Below the pieces are notes generated by a model, which did not search any database, was not told the origin of the DNA, and saw only the letters and a list, made by a program, of their open reading frames with translations. Below are positions 1-8,656 of a stretch of DNA of 64,000 nucleotides, one piece after another. The DNA comes from Mycobacterium paraense. Its GTDB lineage: Bacteria; Actinomycetota; Actinomycetes; Mycobacteriales; Mycobacteriaceae. The DNA lies in the NCBI RefSeq assembly GCF_002101815.1, contig NZ_LQPM01000007.1, forward strand, positions 310,001-374,000. The letters are read 5' to 3'. Each line of letters opens with the position of its first letter. Position 1 is the stretch's first letter. The position numbers and the translations under genes were made by a program.

Positions 1-131
1 ACAGCGAAGAGGGATTTCGTTGGGACGAGGCAGAATTCGGCATCAAGTGGCCGCTGCCGGTGACCGTCATGTCGGAGAAGGACGCCAGCTGGCCCCCGTT
101 GGAGGAGTCGGTGGAGAGCGAGGCGTCATGA
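1..131 (+). CDS. C-terminal end of RmlC-like dTDP-sugar 3,5-epimerase (partial)
   Basis: Only the last 42 or so codons are inside the window, read in the frame that starts at base 3 and stops with TGA at 129-131. The peptide contains F-R-W-D, then G-I-K-W-P-L-P, then M-S-E-K-D-A. This pattern (an acidic 'IxWPLP' segment followed by 'LSEKD') is typical of the C-terminus of dTDP-4-dehydrorhamnose 3,5-epimerases, which make dTDP-deoxysugars for surface glycans. The stop overlaps the ATG of the next gene (ATGA), so it is probably the upstream member of the same operon. It would supply a deoxysugar donor to the glycosyltransferases that follow. The catalytic half is outside the window, so the exact specificity cannot be judged. 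Confidence 0.6.
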   Translation, partial: SEEGFRWDEAEFGIKWPLPVTVMSEKDASWPPLEESVESEAS

Positions 132-967
132 CATCGGTCACGGCCCCGGTGCGCATGGTCGTCAGCGGCAGCGTCGTCGAGCGGTGCGACACCGACGAAG
201 TGCTGTCGATCATCGCGGCCCGCCTGGACTCCGGGTCGCCGGGCCTGGCCGTGGGTTCGGTGAATCTCGACCACCTGCACCACTTTCGCACCCTCGGCGC
301 CGCGCCGGCGGGCCGGCTGGAGTGGCTGTTGCTGGCCGACGGCATGCCGATCGCCTGGCGCGGGCAACTGCTGACCGCGCAGCCGTGGCCGCGCGTCACC
401 GGCGCCGACCTGCTGCCGGCGGTCCTGTCGCTGGCCGAGTCGACGGGCCAGCGGGTCGGCTTCTTCGGCGGCAGCGCCGAGACGCACCGCCTGCTGGCGC
501 AGCGGCTGCTGGCGCAGTACCCCCGGCTCGCGATCTCGGGAATGTGGGCGCCGGGCGCGGCGGACATCGAATCGGGTTCTGACGCTTTCGTTTCCGCAAT
601 CCGCGCGGCGCGCACCGACATCCTGGTGGTCAGCCTGGGCAAACCGCGTCAGGAGCAATGGGTCGACCGGCACGGGTTCGCCACCGGGGCGCGGGTCTTC
701 CTGCCGTCCGGCGGCGCGATCGACTTCCTGGCCGGCAAGACCCGCCGCGCCCCGGAGTGGATGCAACGGGTCGGCCTCGAATGGTTCTACCGGCTGACCC
801 GCGAACCACGCCGGCTGGCACGCCGGTACCTGGTGCAGGGTCCGCTCGCGCTGCTGCGCGCGTCGCGGGCCCAGCTGATCTGCTATCCGGGCTCCTACTA
901 CGCCGGGACGCCCATCCAGCACGTTGCCCGGACCCTGTCCGGCGCAGCCGAATCGGCGACGGCCTAA
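128..967 (+). CDS. WecG/TagA/CpsF family glycosyltransferase
   Basis: A 279-residue protein of the GT26 family, which transfers N-acetylmannosamine-type sugars or related residues onto a lipid-linked sugar. Visible family features are S-V-N-L-D-H near residue 42, L-L-L-A-D-G-M-P-I followed by R-V-T-G-A-D-L-L, the G-F-F-G-G-S-A block, V-S-L-G-K-P-R-Q-E-Q-W, and the C-terminal E-W-F-Y-R-L-T-R-E-P-R-R segment that helps membrane association. The ATG at 128 was chosen over an in-frame ATG at 20 because it overlaps the upstream stop (ATGA) and because the upstream extension is coding sequence of the previous gene in another frame. It probably adds the second sugar to the undecaprenyl-linked precursor made by the next gene product. 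The donor sugar is not predictable. Confidence 0.88.
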   Translation: MTSVTAPVRMVVSGSVVERCDTDEVLSIIAARLDSGSPGLAVGSVNLDHLHHFRTLGAAPAGRLEWLLLADGMPIAWRGQLLTAQPWPRVTGADLLPAVLSLAESTGQRVGFFGGSAETHRLLAQRLLAQYPRLAISGMWAPGAADIESGSDAFVSAIRAARTDILVVSLGKPRQEQWVDRHGFATGARVFLPSGGAIDFLAGKTRRAPEWMQRVGLEWFYRLTREPRRLARRYLVQGPLALLRASRAQLICYPGSYYAGTPIQHVARTLSGAAESATA

Positions 968-984
968 GCCAGGAAGCCGCCAGC

Positions 985-2490
985 ATGACGACAACGCTTC
1001 GAGCCGACAGCGGCGTATCGCCGCTTCGGGTGCCGGCCGTGCGGGGGCCGCGCGCCAAGGGCGTTTCGCGCTGGCAGCAGAGGTACTCGGCCAGGCTGCG
1101 GGTCACCGACTCGGCGATCGTGTGCGCCGCGGTTGCGCTCGCCCAGTTCGTCCGGTTCGGGGACGCGCCGAACACGTCGGGCTACCCCGGCCCCGTCATG
1201 ACGCTGTTCTCGGCTCTCTTTGCCGCACTGTGGCTTTCGTCCATGTCGATGTTCCAGACCCGGTCGACGCGCATCATCGGCGCCGGAATCGACGAGTACC
1301 GGCGCATCGCCAGCGCCTCGTTCTGGACGTTCGGGTTCATCGCCATGGTCACGCTGCTCGCCAAGATCGAACTGGCCCGCGGCTATCTGGCGGTCGCGCT
1401 GCCCGTGGGCACCATCGGGTTGTTGACGAGCCGCAACCTGTGGCGCAAGCACGTCTGGCGCAAGCGGGCGCAGGGCGACTACCAGTCGATGGTGTTGGCG
1501 ATCGGCGACCGGCTGGGTGTTTCGCACCTGGCCCGCGAGCTGATCCGCAACCCGAACGACGGCTACGCGGTGGTCGGCGTGTGCATTCCGGGCTACGGTC
1601 CGCCGCGCGGCGAAACCCTTACGGTCCAAGGCCAGCAGATCGACATCCTGGGCGATGAGACCACCGCGGTGACCGCGATCGCGGGCTGCGGCGCGGACAC
1701 CGTGGCGGTGACGCGCACCGAGCATTTCGGCGTGCACGGCATCCGGGACCTGATGTGGCGGCTGGAGACGATGGACGTCGACCTGGTGGTGGCGCCCGGG
1801 GTGGCCGACGTCGCCGGCGCGCGGTTGACCCTGAAGCCGATCGCGGGATTTCCGCTGCTGCACGTCGACAAGCCGCAATACGAAGGCACCCAACGGTTTC
1901 AGAAGCGCGCCTTCGACTTCTGCTTTTCGCTGGCCGCGCTGATCGGCACGTCGCCGCTCCTCATCGCGGCGGCCATCTGGATCAAGGCGACCAGCAAGGG
2001 CCCGGTCTTCTACCGCGCCGAGCGCATCGGCCTGGACGGCAAGCCCTTCACGATGCTCAAGTTCCGGACGATGGTGGACGGCGCCGACACCCAGGTCGAA
2101 CGCCTGCTGCCGCTCAACGAGGGCGCCGGCGGCATGCTCTTCAAGATCCGCCAGGACCCGCGGGTGACGCCGGTCGGCAAGATCCTGCGCCGGTTCAGCA
2201 TCGACGAGCTGCCGCAGTTCATCAACGTGCTCAAGCAGGACATGAGCGTCGTCGGCCCGCGGCCGCCGTTGCGGCGGGAGGTCGAGAACTACGACGGCGA
2301 GGTCAAGCGCCGGCTCCTGGTGAAGCCGGGGGTCACCGGCCTGTGGCAGGTCAGCGGCCGGTCGGATCTCTCCTGGGAGGACTCGGTCCGGCTCGACCTG
2401 TCCTACGTCGACAACTGGTCGATGACCGGCGACTTGCTGATCATCGCCCGGACGCTCAAGGCCGTCATGTCCAGCGACGGGGCCTACTGA
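985..2490 (+). CDS. Polyprenyl-phosphate sugar-1-phosphate transferase (repeat-unit initiator)
   Basis: A 501-residue membrane protein that starts polysaccharide repeat units by moving a sugar-1-phosphate onto undecaprenyl (or decaprenyl) phosphate. The N-terminal third holds hydrophobic segments and a nucleotide-binding-like middle region. The C-terminal about 200 residues are the bacterial sugar transferase domain (WcaJ/PssY/WbaP type): K-R-A-F-D-F, G-P-V-F-Y-R-A-E-R-I-G, F-T-M-L-K-F-R-T-M, the catalytic D-E in F-S-I-D-E-L-P-Q, V-V-G-P-R-P-P, and K-P-G-V-T-G-L-W-Q-V-S-G-R. The ATG at 985 follows the upstream stop by 17 bases with an AGGA purine run before it. The stop overlaps the next ATG (TGATG). 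Its place beside WecG-type, Wzx and Wzy genes supports a Wzy-dependent pathway. Confidence 0.92.
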   Translation: MTTTLRADSGVSPLRVPAVRGPRAKGVSRWQQRYSARLRVTDSAIVCAAVALAQFVRFGDAPNTSGYPGPVMTLFSALFAALWLSSMSMFQTRSTRIIGAGIDEYRRIASASFWTFGFIAMVTLLAKIELARGYLAVALPVGTIGLLTSRNLWRKHVWRKRAQGDYQSMVLAIGDRLGVSHLARELIRNPNDGYAVVGVCIPGYGPPRGETLTVQGQQIDILGDETTAVTAIAGCGADTVAVTRTEHFGVHGIRDLMWRLETMDVDLVVAPGVADVAGARLTLKPIAGFPLLHVDKPQYEGTQRFQKRAFDFCFSLAALIGTSPLLIAAAIWIKATSKGPVFYRAERIGLDGKPFTMLKFRTMVDGADTQVERLLPLNEGAGGMLFKIRQDPRVTPVGKILRRFSIDELPQFINVLKQDMSVVGPRPPLRREVENYDGEVKRRLLVKPGVTGLWQVSGRSDLSWEDSVRLDLSYVDNWSMTGDLLIIARTLKAVMSSDGAY

Positions 2491-3980
2491 TGCCGCACCA
2501 GAACACGATTGAGCCGGCGGAAGCGGCCAAGACCGACATCTCGGTGCCGCGGTCGCGGATCGCGCACGCGTTCTCGGTCCAGCTGATCTGCCGGGCGCTC
2601 GGCATGCTGGCCTCGGTGGTCTCGGTCGCGATGACCGCCCGCTACCTCGGCCCGGGGCGCTACGGCCAGCTCACCATCGCGGTCGCCTTCGTCGGAATGT
2701 GGGCCAGCCTGGCCGATCTCGGCATCGGCACCGTGATCGTGCGCCGGGTCACCTCGGGCACCGGCGATCTGGAGCGGCTGGTCCGCGTCAACAGCGGCCT
2801 GTCGCTGGTGTACTGCCTGCCGCTCGCGGCGGCGGCCGCGGGCACGGGCCTGCTGCTCTATCGCGACGCCGACGTCCGCGTCATGCTGGTGGTGTTGTCG
2901 GGTCAGCTGCTGATGCTGACGATGACGACGCGGTTCGAACCGGTGTTCTTGTCCACCGTCCGCTTCTCGGCCGTCGCGATGTCCGACGTCCTGGGCCGGC
3001 TGGGCACGTTGGGCATGGTCAGCTACCTGGTGGCCACCCGCGCCGACGTCGTCTGGTTCGCGGTCGCGCAGCTCATCCCGCCGGCGCTGCAGCTGCTGAT
3101 CCAGGGCAGCGCGGCGGCACGGCACATCTCGCTGCGGCCGATCTTCGCGCCGCGTGAGGTGGCGGACCTGTTGCGGGAGAGCCTGTTTCCCATCGGCGTG
3201 GCCGTGGTCGGCGTCCTGTACTGGCGCACCGACGGCGTCATCCTGTCGAAGGTCAGCACGCACTCCGAGGTCGGGGTCTACGGGCTGGCCTACACGGTGG
3301 CGTTCAACACGCTGGTGGTTTCGATGTTCTTCCTCAAGGCGACGCTGTCGACGGCCACCGAACTGTTCGCGCGCAACGCCGAAGCCTTCGCCGGCTTCCT
3401 GCGGCGCTGCGTCGAGCTGATGTATTTCGTGGGTGTCCCGGTCGCCGTCGTCGGCGCGGTGCTGGCGCGCCCCCTGATCGAGCTCTTCGGCGATCGCGAG
3501 TTCGTGGAGCGTGGCGCACCCACACTCGCGACGCTCTTCGTCGCCGTGGCACTGCGTTTCGTCACCGGCACCCTCGGCCAGGGCCTGTTCGCCTGCCACC
3601 AGCAGAAGTTCCTGTTCCGGCTTTCGATCGCCACGCTGGCATTCAACATCGCGTTGAACCTGTTGCTGGACAAGCCGTTCGGCGCGGTGGGCGCCGGCCT
3701 GGCGCTGGTGGGCACCGAGGTTTTCGGCATGGTGATCGCCAGCTGGTGGCTGCGCCGCGCGTGCGACTACCGCACGCCCGTGGCGTTCTTGCTTCGGCTG
3801 CTGGTGCCCACGGGGGCCTGTGTCGCGGTGGCGCTGCTCCTGGCGGCCCACCACGTGGTGTTGGTCGTAACCGTCGCCGCCGCCGTGTATCTGGTCACCA
3901 GCTTGACGGTCGGTCCGTTCACCTGGTCATCGTTGCGCATTCAATTGACCGCATTGCGCCAGAGGGGGGCGGTGGCATGA
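2490..3980 (+). CDS. Wzx-type polysaccharide flippase (MOP superfamily)
   Basis: A 496-residue polytopic membrane protein with about 12-14 hydrophobic segments. The first begins near residue 25 with the R-A-L-G-M-L-A-S-V-V-S-V segment and Y-L-G-P-G-R-Y-G-Q, a common signature of oligosaccharide flippases (Polysacc_synt / RfbX). The last about 80 residues form C-terminal membrane helices. Such proteins move the lipid-linked repeat unit from the inner to the outer face of the plasma membrane for polymerisation. The start ATG overlaps the previous stop by one base, and the end overlaps the next ATG, consistent with translational coupling. Substrate specificity cannot be read from sequence. Confidence 0.88.
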   Translation: MPHQNTIEPAEAAKTDISVPRSRIAHAFSVQLICRALGMLASVVSVAMTARYLGPGRYGQLTIAVAFVGMWASLADLGIGTVIVRRVTSGTGDLERLVRVNSGLSLVYCLPLAAAAAGTGLLLYRDADVRVMLVVLSGQLLMLTMTTRFEPVFLSTVRFSAVAMSDVLGRLGTLGMVSYLVATRADVVWFAVAQLIPPALQLLIQGSAAARHISLRPIFAPREVADLLRESLFPIGVAVVGVLYWRTDGVILSKVSTHSEVGVYGLAYTVAFNTLVVSMFFLKATLSTATELFARNAEAFAGFLRRCVELMYFVGVPVAVVGAVLARPLIELFGDREFVERGAPTLATLFVAVALRFVTGTLGQGLFACHQQKFLFRLSIATLAFNIALNLLLDKPFGAVGAGLALVGTEVFGMVIASWWLRRACDYRTPVAFLLRLLVPTGACVAVALLLAAHHVVLVVTVAAAVYLVTSLTVGPFTWSSLRIQLTALRQRGAVA

Positions 3981-5989
3981 CACGCGAATTGGACCGGGCA
4001 TACCTGAAACGCCCGGTCGGCACGCTCGTCCGGTCCGGCCGGCCGATGGTGGTGATGATCGTGACCTACAAGAGCCATGATCTCGTCGAGCAGTGCCTGG
4101 CCAGCGTCGCCGAGCACCTGCCCGAACTGCCGGTGTTCGTCTACGAGAACAGCGGCGACGGGTATCCCGGCCGCGAGGAGCTGGCCGCCCGGCACCCTGG
4201 GGTGCACTGGGTGCTGGGCCCGGTCAACCTCGGCTTCGCGGCGGCATTCAACGCCCTGGTGGAGCACACCCCCGCCGACGCGGATCTGTTGCTGCTCAAC
4301 GCCGACGCCCGATTGCAGGGGCCGCTGGCGCGGACCCGGGAACTGCTGCTGCAGGCGAAGGTCGCCGCGGTGTCGCCGATGGTGCACGACGACGGGGCGC
4401 CCGGGCCGGCGCGCTGGGACATCGCGACGCGGCGCCGGACCCTGAGCCGGGCGCTGGTCGCGGCCGCCGGCTACTCGGATCGGCTGCGCGGCACGCCGAT
4501 TTCACACCTGTACGCTCGCCAGCCCGACGAATCGGAGAGCATCGACGGTTATGTGGGCGGCGCCTGCCTGGCGATCAACCGGGCCGCCTGGAACGAGATC
4601 GGCGGCTTCGACGAGGAGTTCTTCCTCTACGGGGAGGAAACCGATTGGCAGGCGCGGGCCACCGCGGCGGGCTGGCGCATCCTGCTGGCCCACGAAACCG
4701 ACATCGACCACGGCAACCCGGCGGCCGCGAGCCAATCGCAGGAGGCCGACGCCGCGCACGGGGCCGCGGTCTCGACCCCCGAACGGCGCCGGAACCGGGA
4801 CCTGCTGCGGGCCAACATCGCCCTGCTGCTCGAACACCAGGACGGCGTCCACCACGCGGACGCCTATCTGGCCGGCACCACCGTGCTGGAGCGGATGCAG
4901 CGGTCGAAGCGCGACGCCCGCCGGCGCGCCCTGACAGCCTCGCGCCGCACCGCCAAGCCGGCGATCGTGATCACCACCAACCGCCTGGTCTACGGCGGCG
5001 CCGAACGCCAAAAGGCGCTGCTGGCAACCGAATTGGATCGTCGCGGCTACCCCGTCACCGTTGTCTGCATGCAGCGGTTCGGACCGCTGATCAGGGAGAT
5101 CCCGCACAGCGTCCGGGTGGTGCGCCAGCCCTGGTGGGCGCCGGCCGTCGACCTTCCCGCCGGCCCCGCGGTGCTGATCAGCGGCGACACCAACACCGAG
5201 ACGGGATTCGCCACCCTGTGGCGGGCCGCGGGCGCCGACCGGCGCTGGCTGGTCGCGCCCCACGTTCCGCCGGAGCCCGACCGGCCCATCTACTCGCGGC
5301 CGCTGGCCGCCGCGATGCGCCGCTGCGACGCGTTCGTCGTGCTGGCCCGGCGCCATTGGGACATGCTGACCGAGCATCACAAACTCGGCGATCGCCGGTT
5401 CATCGCGCCCAACGGCGTCGCCCTGGCGGAAGAGCCGGCACCGCGGACGAGGGCAGCCGGTGAGCCGGTGAACCTGGTGATGCTCTCGCGCATCGTCGAA
5501 CACAAGAACCCGCACCTGCTGATCGAGGCGCTCGGCGGCCTCACCGATATGCCTTGGCAGCTGTCCATCTTCGGTGACGGCCCCGACCGCGAGCGGCTGC
5601 AGGCCCGCACCCCCGCCGCGCTGCGCGACCGGGTGCACTGGCGCGGTTGGTCGGCCGGGCCGGGGCCGGCGCTGGCCGAGGCCGACCTGCTGTGCGTGCC
5701 CAGCCGCTCCGAAGCGTTCCCGCTGGCGATCCTCGAGGCGATGGCCCGGGCGGTACCGGTTGCGGCGTCGGCGATTTGCGCGGTCCCGGAAATGCTGGAC
5801 TTCGGCAACGCGGGCTATGTCGTCGAGCCCGCGTCCGTGCCGGCCTGGCACGAACGCCTCGCGGAGATCCTGGCCGACCCCGCGGCGCTGCCCTCGGTGG
5901 GGCGGCGCGGCCACGAGCGCATGCGCCGGCGCTACACGGTCGAGGCGATGACCGATGATTACCTGCGTGCCATCGAGGCCGTGCTGTGA
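3977..5989 (+). CDS. Bifunctional GT2-GT4 glycosyltransferase fusion
   Basis: A 670-residue protein built from two glycosyltransferase modules. Residues about 20-260 are a GT2 (GT-A fold) rhamnosyltransferase-like domain: V-V-M-I-V-T-Y-K-S at the start, P-V-N-L-G-F-A-A-A-F-N, the L-L-N-A-D-A metal-binding DxD-like motif, and G-G-F-D-E-E-F-F-L-Y-G-E-E-T-D. Residues about 325-670 are a GT4 (GT-B fold) domain: N-R-L-V-Y-G-G-A-E-R at its start, then V-M-L-S-R-I-V-E-H-K-N, I-F-G-D-G-P-D, and the donor-binding S-R-S-E-A-F-P-L-A-I-L-E-A-M. One polypeptide could therefore add two successive sugars of the repeat unit. Start and stop both overlap neighbouring genes (ATGA and GTGA), typical of this operon. 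Confidence 0.88.
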   Translation: MTRELDRAYLKRPVGTLVRSGRPMVVMIVTYKSHDLVEQCLASVAEHLPELPVFVYENSGDGYPGREELAARHPGVHWVLGPVNLGFAAAFNALVEHTPADADLLLLNADARLQGPLARTRELLLQAKVAAVSPMVHDDGAPGPARWDIATRRRTLSRALVAAAGYSDRLRGTPISHLYARQPDESESIDGYVGGACLAINRAAWNEIGGFDEEFFLYGEETDWQARATAAGWRILLAHETDIDHGNPAAASQSQEADAAHGAAVSTPERRRNRDLLRANIALLLEHQDGVHHADAYLAGTTVLERMQRSKRDARRRALTASRRTAKPAIVITTNRLVYGGAERQKALLATELDRRGYPVTVVCMQRFGPLIREIPHSVRVVRQPWWAPAVDLPAGPAVLISGDTNTETGFATLWRAAGADRRWLVAPHVPPEPDRPIYSRPLAAAMRRCDAFVVLARRHWDMLTEHHKLGDRRFIAPNGVALAEEPAPRTRAAGEPVNLVMLSRIVEHKNPHLLIEALGGLTDMPWQLSIFGDGPDRERLQARTPAALRDRVHWRGWSAGPGPALAEADLLCVPSRSEAFPLAILEAMARAVPVAASAICAVPEMLDFGNAGYVVEPASVPAWHERLAEILADPAALPSVGRRGHERMRRRYTVEAMTDDYLRAIEAVL

Positions 5990-7434
5990 GCGGCTTGCGA
6001 ACGGCGTGGAAGTCCCCCGTGCTCGGCCGGCGGCGCGGGCGGGCGGCCGACCCCGAACGAACGCCGTTGTACGAGACGGTGATCCTGGGTGGCGGCCCGG
6101 CCGGGACCGGGCCGCTCGTCTGGGCGGCGCGGCACGGCCGCCTGGACGCCTGGCTGGACGGCGGCGTCGCGCTGGTCGAGCAGGCGGAGGAGCTGGGCGG
6201 TTCGCTCGGTCAATACCCGCTGAACGCCGACTCGCGCGGCACCTCCTTCCTGGAATGCCTGGACGGCCCGGACTGCGCGCCGTTCCTCGCCGACCTCAAG
6301 ACAGATCCCGTTGCGGCAGAACTGGAAAGCTTCCGCACCGGGCACCCGACGCTGGAATTGGTCGGCCGTTTCGAGCGGTGCCTGGGCGCCGCCATCCTGG
6401 CGGAGTTCGGCCGGCATCCCAACAGCCGCGCCCTCACCGGCACCCGCGCCCAGGCGATACGGCTGCAGGACGACGGCTCCGTCACGGTCGTCACCGATGC
6501 GACGGACGGGCGGCGCGTCGTGGTCCGCGCGGCCAGCGCGGTCGTGGCGCTCGGCGGGCGCCCGAACGCGTCGTGGTCGGAGACCGAGCTGGCGCCCGGC
6601 GTGCACCTGGGGCACTGGCGGGACAAGATCGTTTCCAGCCACCGGCTCCTCAGCCGTGGCGGCGTTCAGGAGGTGGCGCGCCGGCTGGCCCGCGCGCCGG
6701 GCAGCCCCCGCGTGGTCATACTGGGCGGCGCGCACAGCGCGTTTTCGGCGGCGTGGCTTCTGCTGGAACGTGTTTCGGCCCACGGCTTCGGCCCGCACGG
6801 CATCCAGATCCTGCATCGCAGCGAACCGCGACCAACGTACCCGTCGCGCGCCGCCGCCCATGTCGACTACTACGAGTTCTCCGAATCCGACGTGTGCGCG
6901 GCCACCGGTCGCGTGCACCGGATGGGCGGGCTGCAGGGCGACGGCCGGGAGGTGTGGCGGCGCCTGCACCGCAAGCCCGGCACCGAGCGGGACGACCGCG
7001 TGGTGGCCTTGCCGATCGGCGGCCTGCCGCGCGCGGACCTGCTGCGCCTTCTGACGGACTGCGATCTCATCGTTCCGGCGCTGGGCTATCGCCTTGCCAC
7101 GCTGCCCATCTACGACGCGCGCGGCGCCCGGGTGCCGCTGGCGCGATGCGGCCCGGCGGTCACGCCGGACGCACGGCTGCTGGCCGAAGACGGGACACCG
7201 GTCCCGGGCGTGTTCGGCGTCGGGCTCGGCAGCGGGTTCCTGCCGCGGGGCGCGATGGCCGGGGAGGAATCCTTCACGGGCCAGCAGAACAGCCTGTGGC
7301 TGTACCAAAATGGGCTCGGCCAATTGATTTACGACGCCACGCGGCGGCGGGCGCGGCGCCTCGCGGACGTCTCAGCCGCCGTGAACAGCGCCCCCAGGGA
7401 GGATCGGGAGTCAGATGCTTTGTCGGTTGTGTGA
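5986..7434 (+). CDS. FAD/NAD(P)-binding oxidoreductase-like protein of the EPS operon
   Basis: A 482-residue protein with a Rossmann dinucleotide motif I-L-G-G-G-P-A-G at residues about 33-40 and a second one, V-I-L-G-G-A-H-S-A, near residue 242. This suggests an FAD- and NAD(P)H-binding flavoprotein of the pyridine-nucleotide-disulfide/N-monooxygenase-like superfamily. The C-terminal part has G-V-F-G-V-G-L-G-S-G-F, where flavoproteins usually carry the second FAD contact. The GTG start overlaps the upstream stop (GTGA), and the 3' end overlaps the methyltransferase gene by 20 bases. Position between glycosyltransferase and sugar C-methyltransferase genes suggests oxidation of a nucleotide sugar or modification of the glycan. 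That is inference; the substrate is unknown and I know of no named close family member. Confidence 0.6.
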   Translation: MSGLRTAWKSPVLGRRRGRAADPERTPLYETVILGGGPAGTGPLVWAARHGRLDAWLDGGVALVEQAEELGGSLGQYPLNADSRGTSFLECLDGPDCAPFLADLKTDPVAAELESFRTGHPTLELVGRFERCLGAAILAEFGRHPNSRALTGTRAQAIRLQDDGSVTVVTDATDGRRVVVRAASAVVALGGRPNASWSETELAPGVHLGHWRDKIVSSHRLLSRGGVQEVARRLARAPGSPRVVILGGAHSAFSAAWLLLERVSAHGFGPHGIQILHRSEPRPTYPSRAAAHVDYYEFSESDVCAATGRVHRMGGLQGDGREVWRRLHRKPGTERDDRVVALPIGGLPRADLLRLLTDCDLIVPALGYRLATLPIYDARGARVPLARCGPAVTPDARLLAEDGTPVPGVFGVGLGSGFLPRGAMAGEESFTGQQNSLWLYQNGLGQLIYDATRRRARRLADVSAAVNSAPREDRESDALSVV

Positions 7435-8656
7435 TTCGGACCGCTTGGTCAGCGTCCTGGATCTCGGCGCCACTCCCCCGTGTGAGAAGTTCCTGGCGGC
7501 CGACGAGGTCGATCTGCCGGAGCCCACCTTCCCGCTGCACCTGCGGCTGTGCGCGGACTGCCTGCTGCTGCAGATACCGGCGCTGATCACGCCCGAGGAC
7601 ACGTTCACCGAATACGCTTACTTCGCTTCGTATTCGGACAGCTGGGTGCAGCACGCCAAGGACTTCGTCGACGGGGCCATCGGGCGGCTCGGGCTCGGAC
7701 CCGATTCGCGCGTGGTCGAGGTCGCCAGCAACGACGGCTATCTCCTGCAGCACGTCGTCGCGGCGGGCGTGCCGTGCGTGGGCATCGAGCCGTCGGCGAA
7801 CGTCGGCTCGGCCGCGCGCGAGCGCAATGTCCCCACGGTGACGGCGTTTCTGGACGAGGAGGTCGCGGCGAAGGTTCGCAACGATCACGGTCCGGCCGAC
7901 CTGGTCGTCGCCAACAACGTCTACGCGCACATCCCCGATCTGCGCGGCTTCACCCGGTCCCTGCGGGTGCTGATGAACGACGACGGCTGGCTGAGCATCG
8001 AGGTGCACCACGCGCTGAACCTGGTGCGGCTCGGGCAGTTCGACACGATCTACCACGAGCACTTCCAGTACTACACGCTGTTTTCGGCGATCTGCGCGCT
8101 GGCGACGGCCGGGCTGGCCGTGGTCGACGTCGAGCTCCTGCCCACCCACGGCGGGTCCATCCGGGTCTGGGCCCGGTCGGCGGAGATCGCCGGCAAGCCG
8201 ACCGAACGGGTGAACAAGGTGATGCGGCTCGAGGAGGCGGCCGGGCTGCACCACGTCGACGGCTACCTGCAATTGCGCCCGCGGACCGAGGCCATTCGGC
8301 AGGAGCTACTGCGCTTCTTGCTGCAGTGCCGCGCCGAGGGCAAGCGGGTGGTCGGCTATGGCGCGCCGGGCAAGGGCAACACGTTGCTCAACTACTGCGG
8401 GATCCGCACCGACCTCCTCGAGTACACCGTCGATCGCAACCCGTACAAGCACGGCCGGTTCACGCCGGGTACGCGCATCCCGATCTACGAGCCGGAGCGC
8501 ATCGCCGTCGACCGCCCGGACGTGGTGCTGGCGTTGCCGTGGAACCTCGAAACGGAGCTGACCGAGCAGCTCGGCTACATCGCCGACTGGGGCGGCCAGT
8601 TGGTCTTTCCGCTTCCGACGTTGCACACCGCAGAAATCGGTAGTGTGCGGCGATGA
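7415..8656 (+). CDS. Sugar C-methyltransferase (zinc-binding, SAM-dependent)
   Basis: A 413-residue protein with the three-part layout of C-methyltransferases acting on NDP-keto sugars (TylC3/NovU type). The N-terminal zinc module has C-x-x-C (C-R-L-C-D-S) and C-A-D-C. The central SAM domain has V-V-E-V-A-S-N-D-G-Y-L-L followed by G-V-P-C-V-G-I-E-P-S. The C-terminal domain has G-Y-G-A-P-G-K-G-N-T and L-E-Y-T-V-D-R-N-P-Y-K. The catalytic region has Y-H-E-H-F-Q-Y-Y. It probably puts a C-methyl branch on a deoxysugar of the repeat unit. The ATG at 7415, preceded by a GGGAGG-type site, lies inside the upstream gene. Its stop overlaps the ATG of its degenerate twin (ATGA). Confidence 0.87.
   Translation: MLCRLCDSDRLVSVLDLGATPPCEKFLAADEVDLPEPTFPLHLRLCADCLLLQIPALITPEDTFTEYAYFASYSDSWVQHAKDFVDGAIGRLGLGPDSRVVEVASNDGYLLQHVVAAGVPCVGIEPSANVGSAARERNVPTVTAFLDEEVAAKVRNDHGPADLVVANNVYAHIPDLRGFTRSLRVLMNDDGWLSIEVHHALNLVRLGQFDTIYHEHFQYYTLFSAICALATAGLAVVDVELLPTHGGSIRVWARSAEIAGKPTERVNKVMRLEEAAGLHHVDGYLQLRPRTEAIRQELLRFLLQCRAEGKRVVGYGAPGKGNTLLNYCGIRTDLLEYTVDRNPYKHGRFTPGTRIPIYEPERIAVDRPDVVLALPWNLETELTEQLGYIADWGGQLVFPLPTLHTAEIGSVRR

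Noticed and set aside
2484..3854. 456-codon - strand frame opposite the flippase gene
   Set aside because: Translation is rich in Arg, Gln, Asp and His without hydrophobic core or motif; it is a shadow of the flippase gene.
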